64,000 bases of DNA from Actinocorallia herbida (GTDB lineage Bacteria > Actinomycetota > Actinomycetes > Streptosporangiales > Streptosporangiaceae), in the NCBI RefSeq assembly GCF_003751225.1, contig NZ_RJKE01000001.1:9238001-9302000 (forward strand), read 5' to 3'. Under the pieces are notes generated by a model. The model had not been told where the DNA came from. It ran no database searches and saw nothing but the letters and a program-made list of their open reading frames with translations. Below, in pieces: positions 1-8,691 of the stretch; within the stretch, counting starts at the first letter, position 1, and each line of letters opens with the position of its first letter. The position numbers were made by a program, and so were the translations under genes.

Positions 1-670
1 CCTCGGGTTCGAGCGTCCCGGCCAGCACCCGCGTGCGCGGACCCGTTCCGCCGGGCCGGGGCCTGCCGAACGCGGGCGGCGCCGCACCCGCCAGGCGGTC
101 GGCCCAGAACTCCGCGGCCCGGTGCCCCTTCCCGCCGGGCGCCCACACGGCGGGGTCGGCCGCGAGGGCCGCCCGGTGCCGGAGGTGCTCGGTGAACAGC
201 CCCGGGACGGCCAGACGGACCGGCCGTCCCGCGGTGAGTCCGGCATAGGCGGTGACGAGGTCGCCGACGACGATCTCCATGGAGGTGTAGTCGGCGACGG
301 CGTGCGGCAGCGCCAGGTGCACGGCCGCCCGGTCCCGCGAGGCGGTGACGGCGTCGACCCGGAAGACCGGGAGACGGGCCGGGTCGAGCGGCCGCCCGGC
401 CCGTTCGTCCAGCGTCGCGAGGAGCCCTCCCCGGCCCGCCTCGCACACCGCGAAGCACACCGCGCCGGGCGTGTACGGGTGGACGGTCTGGCGGTCGGCG
501 TCCAGGTCGACGGTCGTGCGCGTCGCCTCATGGGCGCGGCAGACCGCCTCCGCCGCATCCCGCAGCGCGGCGGGGTCGAGCGGCCCGGCGAAGACGAGCA
601 CCGCCTCGGTGATGATCCCGGGGTCGGCGACGCGGCGCTGGACGAGCGGGACCGGCAGCCCGTCGGGCAC
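1..670 (-). CDS. Condensation-domain acyltransferase (C-terminus outside window)
   Basis: This is the last visible gene of the leftward biosynthetic operon. It reads from a GTG at 670, five bases after the methyltransferase stop, and stays open to the window edge (223 residues visible). Residues 123-127 read HAVAD inside LPHAVADYTS. This matches the HxxxD catalytic motif of the condensation / wax-ester-synthase / PapA acyltransferase superfamily, at the usual distance from the N-terminus. The family joins a thioester-bound acyl group to an amine or alcohol, so here it could attach the lipid chain to an amino partner (inference). There is no ATG start and the C-terminal half is missing, so the exact subfamily cannot be told. 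Confidence 0.75.
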   Translation of the reverse strand, partial: MPDGLPVPLVQRRVADPGIITEAVLVFAGPLDPAALRDAAEAVCRAHEATRTTVDLDADRQTVHPYTPGAVCFAVCEAGRGGLLATLDERAGRPLDPARLPVFRVDAVTASRDRAAVHLALPHAVADYTSMEIVVGDLVTAYAGLTAGRPVRLAVPGLFTEHLRHRAALAADPAVWAPGGKGHRAAEFWADRLAGAAPPAFGRPRPGGTGPRTRVLAGTLEPE

Positions 671-675
671 CGTGC

Positions 676-1560
676 TCAGACCCGCTCGAAGATGATCCGG
701 GCGAGGCCGAGGCTGCGCCGCTCGAACTGGCGGGCCGAGGACTCCAGGTAGTGCAGGTAGTCCGAGACGACCTCGGCGCCGACGACGGACTCGGCCTCCT
801 CCTTGCGTTCACGCAGGGTGTCGGCCCAGGTCAGGCAGGTCCGGACGTAATGGTCGGGATCATTGCGGACGGTGACGACGTCGAAGGTGTTCTCGCTCGC
901 CTCGATGATGTCGCTCATCGGCGGCATCACCGACTCGGGGAAGATCTTCTCGATCACGAACAGCATCTCCCGCACCGTCTGCCGGTCCAGGGGCCGGGCC
1001 CGGCCCGCGATGTTGGTCTGGAGGGCGAGCCTGCCGCCGGGCTGGAGCCAGTCGCGGCAGCGGCCGAAGAACGTCCGGTAGGCCATGAGTCGTTTCTCGC
1101 GGCTCATCCCGTGCTGCGCGAAATGCTCGAACGCGCCGAGCGAGATGATCGCGTCGTAGCCTTCGGCCTCGTGGTCGGCCCAGTTCTGCACCCGCACGTC
1201 GTAGCGGTCGTCGGCCCACCGGCCGATCGACTCCGCCTGGGACGGGCTGAGCGTCAGCCCGACCACCCGCGCCACGTTCTGCCGCTCGACCAGGTGCCGC
1301 AGCATGCCGCCCCAGCCGCAGCCGATGTCGAGGACACGGGCGGCGCCGGTCGCGCGGGCACCGGTCGCCATGTAGTCGAGCTTGCGCTGCTGGGCGGCGA
1401 AGAGGGTGTCGTCGTCGCCGTCCCACAGGGCGCACGAGTAGGTGCGGCTCTCGTCGAGCCACAGCTCGAAGAAGGCGTTCCCCAGGTCGTAGTGGTGTTC
1501 GATCGCCGGTGCTGAAGCGCCCATGTAGGCGGGCTTGGACACCGATTCCGAAAGGGTCAT
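676..1560 (-). CDS. CFA-synthase-like SAM-dependent methyltransferase
   Basis: The gene encodes 294 residues, starting at ATG 1560 (MTLSES). Residues 21-31 (EHHYDLGNAFF) are the cyclopropane-fatty-acid synthase hallmark. Residues 76-86 (VLDIGCGWGGM) are the SAM-binding glycine motif. The protein is shorter than E. coli Cfa (about 380 residues) and lacks its N-terminal lipid-binding region, as do mycolic-acid-type methyltransferases. The family transfers a methyl group to a lipid double bond, giving a cyclopropane or a methyl branch. The desaturase gene two places upstream could supply that double bond. It lies 11 nt after the FAAL stop in the same operon. The family is clear; the substrate is inferred. 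Confidence 0.85.
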   Translation of the reverse strand: MTLSESVSKPAYMGASAPAIEHHYDLGNAFFELWLDESRTYSCALWDGDDDTLFAAQQRKLDYMATGARATGAARVLDIGCGWGGMLRHLVERQNVARVVGLTLSPSQAESIGRWADDRYDVRVQNWADHEAEGYDAIISLGAFEHFAQHGMSREKRLMAYRTFFGRCRDWLQPGGRLALQTNIAGRARPLDRQTVREMLFVIEKIFPESVMPPMSDIIEASENTFDVVTVRNDPDHYVRTCLTWADTLRERKEEAESVVGAEVVSDYLHYLESSARQFERRSLGLARIIFERV

Positions 1561-1571
1561 GTCGTCTCCGT

Positions 1572-3206
1572 TCAGGTTGCGAGGGGCACCGTGGCGATGG
1601 CCGGGAGGGCCTCCGCCAGCAGGAGCCGGCGGGCCCGGTGACGCTGGACCTTGCCGCTCGGTGTCTTGGGAAGCGAGCCGCGCCGCAGGAACACGCAGGC
1701 GTCCAGGACGAGGCCGCAGCGCGCCGAGGCGATCCGGGCCGCCTCGCGGGCGGTGTCCGCGACCTCGGACGGGGCGGCGCCGGCCCTGCTGAGCTCGGCG
1801 ACGAGCACGAGGCGGCCCGCGGGGCCTTCCGAGCCGAGGTCGAGGACGGCGGCGCAGCCCCGGTGGACCAGGTCCATCGCCTCGATCTCCCGCTCGGCCT
1901 CGCGGGTGCTGACGTTCCGGCCGCCGAAGGAGATCACCTCGTCCAGGCGCCCGACGGGGAAGACCTCGCCGTCGTGCAGGAAGCCGAGGTCTCCGGTGCG
2001 GAAGCCCGCCGAGGTGAAACGGGCCGCCGTGAGCTCGGGATCGCCCTGGTAGCCGAGCGCGAGGCTCGGCGACTTCACGACGAGTTCGCCCACCCCCGAA
2101 GGAACGGTGGAGGAGATCCCGACGTCCTTGCACGGCGGTCCGCAGCCGACGAGCCAGGTCGCCTCCGGCGCGTCGGGGCTGACGTGCGACACCCGGCCGT
2201 GCGCCAGTTCGAAGCCGTCCACCGAGGTGAACCGGGGCGTCGTCCGCGGGGTGGACGCCGACACCGCGAGCGTCGCCTCGGCCATGCCGTAAGCGGGCAT
2301 GAACGACTCCAGGGGGAGCCCGTCGAAGGCCGCCGAGGCCGCGAGCAGCGCCGCCCGCTCCACCCGCTCGGCGCCGATGATCGCGGTCCGCACCTCGAGG
2401 CGGTGATTCAGCGGCCTGCCGTGCTGCGCCCGCGCCGCGAGGAACAGGGCGGTGTTGGTGCCCGCGGTCATCGTGCCGCCGAACTCCGCGAGGTCGGCGA
2501 ACCAGGAGCGCCCGCCGAACATGAAGCGCTCGGGCGTCGACATGACCAGCGGCATGTCGAAGAACCAGGGGAACAGCGTGCAGCCGAACATCCCCATGTC
2601 GTGGGAGAGCGGCAGCCACGACACCACGCGCTCCCGGGCCGGGTCGGCGTCGCTCATGTCGCGGATCAGCTCGAGCTGCGCCGCGATCGCGCGGGGAGTG
2701 AGGACGCAGCCTTTGGGCGTGCCCGTGCTGCCGGAGGAGTACTGGATGAACGCGGGCTCGTCCTCGCCGGGCGGGCACGCCTCGATCGCGGGACCTTCCC
2801 CGATCGACTCCCACTCCCGGCAGGCGATCCCGCCGAGCGCCCCCTCGGGCAGCGCCTGGAGCAGCGCGCCGTCGGTGAGCAGCAGCCGGGCCCCGGCCGA
2901 ACGGCAGATCGCCGCGATCTGCGCGAGGTACTCGTCGACGCCCATGCCCCGGGCCGGGACGGGCAGCGACGCGACCGCGCCGCCCGCCAGCCAGATGGCG
3001 AGGACACCGCGCACCGCCGCCGGGGTGTTGGTCATGATCGCCGCGACGGTCGTGCCCGGCCTGACGCCGAGGCCGCGCAGTCCCGCGGCCGTGCGGCGGG
3101 CGTCGGCGCCGACCTCCGCCCAGGTGGCGGCGGCGAACCCGTGCCCGGTCCAGCAGTGGACAGTGCTTCGCCGGGCGCCCAGCAGCGCCGTCCAGAGCGA
3201 ATCCAT
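1572..3206 (-). CDS. Fatty-acyl-AMP ligase (FAAL)-type adenylating enzyme
   Basis: The protein has 544 residues (ATG 3206, MDSLW). Residues 155-165 (YSSGSTGTPKG) are the phosphate-binding loop. Further on are PAYGMAEATL and a GDLGFLHDG/GRNV region. The YSSGST form of the loop and the MAEATL motif are more typical of FAALs than of acyl-CoA ligases. The near-terminal LPKTPSGKVQR carries the A10-type lysine. FAALs activate a free fatty acid as the adenylate and pass it to an acyl carrier protein rather than to CoA. Two ACP genes lie in the same operon, and the adjacent desaturase resembles the FAAL-desaturase-ACP trios of alkyne and polyyne pathways (known; analogy inferred). It lies 8 nt after the desaturase gene. 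Confidence 0.85.
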   Translation of the reverse strand: MDSLWTALLGARRSTVHCWTGHGFAAATWAEVGADARRTAAGLRGLGVRPGTTVAAIMTNTPAAVRGVLAIWLAGGAVASLPVPARGMGVDEYLAQIAAICRSAGARLLLTDGALLQALPEGALGGIACREWESIGEGPAIEACPPGEDEPAFIQYSSGSTGTPKGCVLTPRAIAAQLELIRDMSDADPARERVVSWLPLSHDMGMFGCTLFPWFFDMPLVMSTPERFMFGGRSWFADLAEFGGTMTAGTNTALFLAARAQHGRPLNHRLEVRTAIIGAERVERAALLAASAAFDGLPLESFMPAYGMAEATLAVSASTPRTTPRFTSVDGFELAHGRVSHVSPDAPEATWLVGCGPPCKDVGISSTVPSGVGELVVKSPSLALGYQGDPELTAARFTSAGFRTGDLGFLHDGEVFPVGRLDEVISFGGRNVSTREAEREIEAMDLVHRGCAAVLDLGSEGPAGRLVLVAELSRAGAAPSEVADTAREAARIASARCGLVLDACVFLRRGSLPKTPSGKVQRHRARRLLLAEALPAIATVPLAT

Positions 3207-3214
3207 GGGGCTCC

Positions 3215-4213
3215 CTATTCGATGTCTGCCGCGTCCGCGGCGGGCCTGCGGCCCCGGCGGGGCATCTCCGCGAGCGGTACCGGCGGCTCGTTGCGCGCGT
3301 GCCTGCCGCCGCCGATCCTCGCCAGCCCGGCCGCGCGCTGGTCCTGGCGGTCCTTGTCGATCTCGATGACGTCCCACACCAGGCCGAGCGCCGCCAGGCC
3401 CTTGATGAGCCAGGCGCTCGGGTCGATCTCGTACCAGCGCATCCCGTGCCCTGCGGCGCGCGGGAAGGCGTGGTGGTTGTTGTGCCAGGAGTCGCCGAAC
3501 GACGGCACGGCGAGCCAGCCGATGTTGCGCGACTCGTCGGGCGTGCTGAAGCGGCGGCGGCCGTGGAAGTGGCCGAGCGAGTTGACGGCGTAGGTGAAGT
3601 GGCTCAGCAGGAACAGCCGGACGAGGCCGCCCCACACGAACCCGGTGAGCGCCGCCATCGGCTCGCCCCCGCTCACCGCGAAGCCGATGAGGGCGGGGGC
3701 CGCGAGGCCCGCGACGACGATGCCGACGAAGTGCTCGCTGATCCAGCGCAGGTGCCGGTCGCGGACGAGGTCGGGGCAGTACCGGACGGGGTCGGAGGTC
3801 AGCTCCTCGTCGAACAGCCAGCCCAGATGGGCGTGCCACAGGCCCTTCAGGATCGCGCGGCGGCTGCCCTCGCCGCCCGCGTAGGGGCTGTGCGGGTCGC
3901 CGTCCCGGTCGGCGACGCGGTGATGGCGGCGGTGGTGGGCGGCCCAGATGATCGCCGGACCCTGTCCCGCGATCGTCCCGGCCACCGCGAGCACGTCCTG
4001 GACGGCCCGGCCGCTCTTGAACGACCGGTGCGACAGCATCCGGTGGAACCCGGTGCTGATCCCGATGCCGCCGATCGCGTACATCACCACGAGGCTGACG
4101 ACGTCGCTCACGCCGAACGCCCGGTTCCACAGCAGCACCATCGCGACGGCGACGCCGAGCAACGGCACGAGGCTCACGGCAAGGATGAACAGGCGGTGCT
4201 GCCTTCCGTCCAC
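3215..4213 (-). CDS. Membrane fatty-acyl desaturase
   Basis: This is a 332-residue polytopic membrane protein from a GTG start at 4213. The three histidine boxes of the acyl desaturase family are intact: HRMLSH at 57-62, HHRRHH at 93-98 and HNNHH at 244-248. They bind the diiron centre that inserts a double bond using O2 and a ferredoxin-type electron donor. A ferredoxin and a Rieske protein are encoded in the divergent operon and could serve as donor (inference). Its place beside a FAAL in an operon with two ACPs suggests an acyl-ACP substrate. Whether it stops at an alkene or goes on to an alkyne cannot be seen from sequence. Confidence 0.9.
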   Translation of the reverse strand: MDGRQHRLFILAVSLVPLLGVAVAMVLLWNRAFGVSDVVSLVVMYAIGGIGISTGFHRMLSHRSFKSGRAVQDVLAVAGTIAGQGPAIIWAAHHRRHHRVADRDGDPHSPYAGGEGSRRAILKGLWHAHLGWLFDEELTSDPVRYCPDLVRDRHLRWISEHFVGIVVAGLAAPALIGFAVSGGEPMAALTGFVWGGLVRLFLLSHFTYAVNSLGHFHGRRRFSTPDESRNIGWLAVPSFGDSWHNNHHAFPRAAGHGMRWYEIDPSAWLIKGLAALGLVWDVIEIDKDRQDQRAAGLARIGGGRHARNEPPVPLAEMPRRGRRPAADAADIE

Positions 4214-4228
4214 GGGTTCCTCCTCAGG

Positions 4229-5608
4229 TCAGGCGGGCGATACGGACGGGGCGGGAGCGGGGCGCAGCGCGTAGAGAGCGGCCCCGGCGACCGCGGTCGC
4301 GAAGGCGGCCGCGCCGCAGAACAGGTAGACGTTCAGGTAGTCGCCGTGCGCGGCGGAGGTCCCGGCCGGGAGGATCACCGCGATGGCCGCGACGCCGAGC
4401 GCGCCGCCGATCTGCCGTGCCGCGGTGTTCAGGCCGACGGCGCCGGCGAACCGCTCGGGCGCCACCGCGAGCGCGGCCGAGCTCGCCACCCCCGTCGCCA
4501 GTGCGCCCATGCCGATGCCGACGAACAGGCCGCTCGGCAGCCAGAACGCCAGGAACTCCGGTTCGGGGGTGAGCGCCAGCCGGATCCAGACGACGGTCGC
4601 CACCATGATCAGCGCACCGCCGATGATCGCGGGCCGGGGCCCGTACCGGCTGATGAACCGCCCCGACAGCAGCGCCGTCACCGACGCGGTCACCGCGCCG
4701 GGGCTCTGCGCGAGGCCGGCCTCCAGGCCGGTGTAGCCCCAGACGTCGGTGAGGTAGAGGATCCCGACGAACAGCCACGGGAAGAGCGCCGTCCCGTAGA
4801 GGAACGTCGCGAGGTTCGTCCAGGCGTACCAGGGGTTGCGCCACAGGCCCGTCTCGATGGCCGGGACGGGGTGCCGGGACGAGCGCCACAGGGCGAGACC
4901 GGTCGAGGCGACGCCGACGGCGAGGACCGCGGCCGTGCGCGCGGAGCCCCAGCCCCACTCCTGGCCGAGGGTCAGGCCGAGGACGAGGCCGCCGACGCCG
5001 ACGCCGAGCAGGGCCGTTCCCGTGAAGTCCGGCCAGCGACCCTTGCCGCGCGCGTCCGCGGGCGAGGCGGCCAGGACGCCGAGGATCAGCAGCAGGCCGA
5101 GCGGGAGGTTGATGAGGAACAGCGCGTGCCAGTCCCACGCCTCGACCAGGAGCCCGCCGCCACTGGGCCCGACGGCCGCCGCGATCGCGCTCGAGGCGCC
5201 CCACAGGCCGATGGCCCCGGCCCGTCGCTCCGGCGGGGTGTTGCGCAGCAGGATCGCCAGCGAGGCCGGCAGCATCGCCGCCGCGCCCGCGCCCTGGACG
5301 GCCCGGCCCGCGAACAGCACGGCGAGCTCGGGGGCGAGCGCGCACCCGACGGACGCCGCGGTGAAGACCGCGGTCCCGGCGACGAAGACGGTACGGGCGC
5401 CGAGGAGGTCGGCGAGGCGGCCGGCCGGGGCGAGCAGCGCCGCGAGGCACACCGCGTAGAGGGTGATGACCCAGGTGAGGTCGGCGGTCTCGGCGGCGGG
5501 GTGGTCGACGGCGAGGTCGGGGATCGCGAGGTTGACGACGGTCGCGTCGAACATCGCGAGGAACGCCGCGCCCGCGGCCGTCAGGGGGATCAGGGCCGAA
5601 CGCCTCAT
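4229..5608 (-). CDS. MFS efflux transporter, DHA2 (EmrB/QacA) type
   Basis: The product has 459 residues and about 14 hydrophobic segments. The opening FDATVVNLAIPDLA matches the D1 motif of 14-TM drug:H+ antiporters of the DHA2 family. The start ATG 5608 overlaps the aminotransferase stop as ATGA, so the two are translationally coupled. Exporters of this family often remove the pathway product from the producing cell, which is the likely role here. No regulator gene is attached to it, so it should be transcribed with the rest of the operon. Confidence 0.9.
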   Translation of the reverse strand: MRRSALIPLTAAGAAFLAMFDATVVNLAIPDLAVDHPAAETADLTWVITLYAVCLAALLAPAGRLADLLGARTVFVAGTAVFTAASVGCALAPELAVLFAGRAVQGAGAAAMLPASLAILLRNTPPERRAGAIGLWGASSAIAAAVGPSGGGLLVEAWDWHALFLINLPLGLLLILGVLAASPADARGKGRWPDFTGTALLGVGVGGLVLGLTLGQEWGWGSARTAAVLAVGVASTGLALWRSSRHPVPAIETGLWRNPWYAWTNLATFLYGTALFPWLFVGILYLTDVWGYTGLEAGLAQSPGAVTASVTALLSGRFISRYGPRPAIIGGALIMVATVVWIRLALTPEPEFLAFWLPSGLFVGIGMGALATGVASSAALAVAPERFAGAVGLNTAARQIGGALGVAAIAVILPAGTSAAHGDYLNVYLFCGAAAFATAVAGAALYALRPAPAPSVSPA

Positions 5609-6837
5609 GGGGCACCCGCCTCGGTGAGCGCGGCGTCCAGCGCGGCGAGCGCCAGGGACGCCTCGGCGTCGGTGGTGGCCAGGGGCGGCAGCAGCCGCAG
5701 GGTGTGCGGGGCGCTCAGGCAGCGCGACACGAGCAGGCCGTGCTGCGGGAGCGCGGCGAGCACCGTGTCGGCGACGTCCGGGCGCAGGTCGAGGCCCCAC
5801 AGCAGGCCCATGCCCCGCACCTCGGTGACGACGCCGGGATGGGCCGAGGCCACCGCGGTGAGGGCGGCGCCGAGTTCCGCGCCGAGGCGGGCACCGCGGT
5901 CGGCGAGCTCGTCGGCGACCGTGAGGGCGGCCAGGCCCGCCGCGCACGCCAGGGGGTTCCCGCCGAACGTCGAGGAGTGCCAGGCCGCCTCGTCGATGAG
6001 CGGGTCGTACAGCTCGGCCGTGGCGACCAGTGCCGACAGCGGCATCACCCCGCCGCCCAGGGCCTTGCCGAAGAGCACGGCGTCGGGCTGCCAGCCGCGG
6101 TCCACCGCGACCGCGAAGGGGCCGCACCGGTAGAGGCCCGTCTGGATCTCGTCGCTGATCACGAACGCGGAGGCCGCGCGGGCGTCGGCCGCCCAGCGGG
6201 CGACGGTCTCGGGGTCCAGCGGCCGGACGCCGCCCTCCCCCTGGACCGGTTCAACGATCAGCGCGGCGACGTCGCCCTGGGCGACCTCGCGTGCGACGGC
6301 CTCCGGGTCGCCGGGGTCGATATGGGTGACGTGGCAGAGCAGCGGTTCGAGGCCCTCCCGGTAGACGGGCGCGTGCGTGAGGGCGAGGGCGCCGAGCGTC
6401 TTCCCGTGGAAGGCGCCGTGCACGGCGAGCACCCGGAGCCGTCCGGTGGCCCGGCGGGCGAGCTTCACCGCGGCCTCGACGGCGTCCGCGCCGTCGCTGC
6501 CCAGCCACACCCGGTCCAGGCCGGGTCCGCAGCGGCGCTGGAGCTCCGCGGCGAAGGCGACGACCGGAGGGCTGGCGAGCGCGCGGGTCGCCGCGGGCAT
6601 CGCGCGGAGCTGCGCGGCGACCGCCTCGACGATCCGGGGTTCCCCGTGGCCGAGGAACGCCACGCCGTAGGAGCCGAAGTCGACGACCTCGCGGCCGTCC
6701 GACAGCCGGACGGTAGCCCCCCTGGCGGTCTCCTCGTGGGCGCCCTGCCCGGCCGCCTGGTAGGCGAGGGCGAGAGCGGGCGGCAGATGGCGGCGCATCG
6801 TGCGGAAGACGGAGCCGCGCGGCGTGACCATGCTCAC
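5605..6837 (-). CDS. Class III PLP-dependent aminotransferase
   Basis: The protein has 410 residues. The GTG start at 6837 overlaps the upstream stop as GTGA; an ATG two codons later at 6831 is an alternative. DEIQTG (229-234) contains the PLP-binding Asp, and FGKALGGG (257-264) holds the Schiff-base lysine K258. SDGADAV near 114 is the phosphate-binding segment. Class III enzymes use omega-amino donors or acceptors such as ornithine, GABA and diamines, and they can aminate an aldehyde or ketone. In this operon it is the most likely source of an amine on the lipid chain (inference). The aldehyde dehydrogenase of the divergent operon handles the same functional group. Confidence 0.9.
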   Translation of the reverse strand: MSMVTPRGSVFRTMRRHLPPALALAYQAAGQGAHEETARGATVRLSDGREVVDFGSYGVAFLGHGEPRIVEAVAAQLRAMPAATRALASPPVVAFAAELQRRCGPGLDRVWLGSDGADAVEAAVKLARRATGRLRVLAVHGAFHGKTLGALALTHAPVYREGLEPLLCHVTHIDPGDPEAVAREVAQGDVAALIVEPVQGEGGVRPLDPETVARWAADARAASAFVISDEIQTGLYRCGPFAVAVDRGWQPDAVLFGKALGGGVMPLSALVATAELYDPLIDEAAWHSSTFGGNPLACAAGLAALTVADELADRGARLGAELGAALTAVASAHPGVVTEVRGMGLLWGLDLRPDVADTVLAALPQHGLLVSRCLSAPHTLRLLPPLATTDAEASLALAALDAALTEAGAP

Positions 6838-8435
6838 GGGTACCAGAGCTCCCCTGCGTCGAGGGCCGCGCGGTAGCGTCGCGCCACCGCCGCCCGGTCG
6901 ATCTTCAACGTCGTGGTCATCAGCCCGTTCTCCCTCGTGAAGTCGTCCCGCGTGAACAGGACCCGCAGGATCCGCCCCGCCTCCGGGACGTCCCGGTTGA
7001 CCTCGGCGACGGCGGCCCGGACCCGGGCGACCGCGGAGTCCCCGGCGTGCGGCCGCAGCGCGACCACCGCCCCGACGTAGGCGAGGTCGCCGCCTCCGAC
7101 GAGGACCGCCTGGGCGACGTCGGCGTCCGCGAGGATCCGCTGCTCCAGCGGTGCCGGAGCGATCTTGTGTCCGGCGCGGGTGATGATGAGGTCCTTCTTG
7201 CGGCCGGTGAGATACAGGAACCCGTCGTCGTCGAGGCGGCCGAGATCGCCTGTGGCGACCGTCCCGTCCTCCAGGTAGGCGGCGCGCTGGACCTCGGGCG
7301 GCTCGCCCAGGTAGCCGGGTGACTGCGGGCGCGGCCAGCGGACCAGGACCTCGCCGTCGTCGGCGATCGAGACCGAACCGGGGAACACCGGGCGGCCGAC
7401 CGAGCCGATCCGGTTGGCGTCCGGGCGGTTCCAGGCGATGAAGCCGGACTCGGTGAGGCCGTAGAGCTGGAAGAGCGGCAGCTCGGCGAGCCCGAACAGC
7501 TCGGCCGTGGAGCGGCGCAGCGGTGCCGATCCGCTCAGCATCAGCCGCATCCGGCCGCCGTAGGCCTCGTGCGCCTTGGCGAACAGCCTGCGCCGCACCG
7601 CGCGGCGCAGCGGGGCCGGCAGCGCGCCCGCCGCCCGCGCGGCCCCCCGGAGCGTGCTCCGGACGGGCGCGGGGAGCGCCGCGAACCTGCTCTCCACCAG
7701 CTCGTAGAAGGCGGGCGGGCCGCCCATGATGGTGGGCCGTGCCTGCTTCAGCACCGCGAACATCAGCGGCGACGGCTCCACCACGACCGCGTCGAAGCCG
7801 TACCAGAACGCGCAGTAGTACATGATCCGCTGCTGGAACGTCGACAGCGGCAGGCAGACCAGGATGCTGTCGTCCGGCCGGAACGCGTGGTGGCGGCCGA
7901 ACTCGGCGAGGCAGTCCTCGGTCGCGCGCCGGTCGATCTGAATCGCCTTGACCGTCCCGGTCGTGCCCGAGGAGAAGACGATGGAGAACACGCCGGGATC
8001 CAGCGGGTCCGCCGCGTCGCGCGGCTCGGCCTTCTCCGTCCCGCCCATCGGGACCATCCAGGACGGACGGGCGGCGTCGCCGTACCGGGCCTCGTCGGCG
8101 ATGAGCAGTTCCAGGCCGAACCGCTCGGCGAGCGCCGCGGGGTCGTGCCCGGCGAGCTCCGCGACCGGCAGGGTGACGGTCACGCAGCCGAGGTCCAGCA
8201 GCGCGAGTTCGTGGACGAGCCACTGATAGGAGTTCGCGCCCCACAGGCCGACCCGCGTCCCCGCCTTGACGCCGACCGCCGACAGGCCGTCCCGGACGCC
8301 GACGACGTCGCGGTGGACCTCCGGGTAGGGACGGCGGACGAGGGTCGTGCCCTCCAGATGGTGCACCGCGGCGTCGGGCAGTTCGGCGAGGCGGGCGACG
8401 AGGCCGGCGAGCCCCGGTCCGTCAGTCGGCGGCAT
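6834..8435 (-). CDS. Second AMP-forming acyl/aryl ligase
   Basis: The protein has 533 residues (ATG 8435). FSSGTTGTVK at 154-163 is the A3 loop, LYGLTESG the A5 motif, ATGDLGRLDDDG the A7 motif and GRKKDLI the hinge. Near the C-terminus TTTLKIDR carries the adenylating lysine. The sequence is closer to long-chain acyl-CoA synthetases than to the FAAL at 1572-3206, so the cluster has two distinct carboxylate-activating enzymes. The start lies inside the ACP gene (14-nt overlap), which makes the pair ACP plus ligase look like a dedicated loading unit. The substrate is unknown. Confidence 0.85.
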   Translation of the reverse strand: MPPTDGPGLAGLVARLAELPDAAVHHLEGTTLVRRPYPEVHRDVVGVRDGLSAVGVKAGTRVGLWGANSYQWLVHELALLDLGCVTVTLPVAELAGHDPAALAERFGLELLIADEARYGDAARPSWMVPMGGTEKAEPRDAADPLDPGVFSIVFSSGTTGTVKAIQIDRRATEDCLAEFGRHHAFRPDDSILVCLPLSTFQQRIMYYCAFWYGFDAVVVEPSPLMFAVLKQARPTIMGGPPAFYELVESRFAALPAPVRSTLRGAARAAGALPAPLRRAVRRRLFAKAHEAYGGRMRLMLSGSAPLRRSTAELFGLAELPLFQLYGLTESGFIAWNRPDANRIGSVGRPVFPGSVSIADDGEVLVRWPRPQSPGYLGEPPEVQRAAYLEDGTVATGDLGRLDDDGFLYLTGRKKDLIITRAGHKIAPAPLEQRILADADVAQAVLVGGGDLAYVGAVVALRPHAGDSAVARVRAAVAEVNRDVPEAGRILRVLFTRDDFTRENGLMTTTLKIDRAAVARRYRAALDAGELWYP

Positions 8436-8691
8436 GGGTCAGTTCCTCCAGCACGGTGACGAGGTCGTCGACGGTGAGCACGGAGGCCGCGCGTTCGGCG
8501 AGGGCCGCGAGGTCCACGCCCAGCTCGTCGTGCAGCCGCACCGCGAGGCCGACCGTCGCGAGGGAGTCGAGGCCGAGGTCCTCGCGCAGGAGCGCGCCGC
8601 CCGTCAGCGCGGCCGCTGGAAGCCCCGGGCGGATCTGACCGATCAGCGACGTCACGCTGCGCCGTACGTCACGTCTGCGAAAGAGCCTCAC
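8422..8691 (-). CDS. Acyl carrier protein (first of two)
   Basis: This is an 89-residue acidic helical protein. The phosphopantetheine site LGLDSLATV puts the modified serine at residue 43, followed by the usual helix II (GLAVRLHDELGVDL). It starts at GTG 8691, overlapping the hydrolase stop as GTGA. It differs clearly from the second ACP at 11535-11807, so the pathway probably uses two carriers for different steps or substrates. The ligase that follows immediately may load it (inference from coupling). Confidence 0.88.
   Translation of the reverse strand: MRLFRRRDVRRSVTSLIGQIRPGLPAAALTGGALLREDLGLDSLATVGLAVRLHDELGVDLAALAERAASVLTVDDLVTVLEELTHAAD

Noticed and set aside
1572-4130. Long open frame on the minus strand spanning the FAAL gene and the end of the desaturase gene
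   Set aside because: Only the part from 3206 down has protein-like sequence and the FAAL motifs. The upstream part is an Arg/Pro-rich alternate-frame reading of the desaturase gene.
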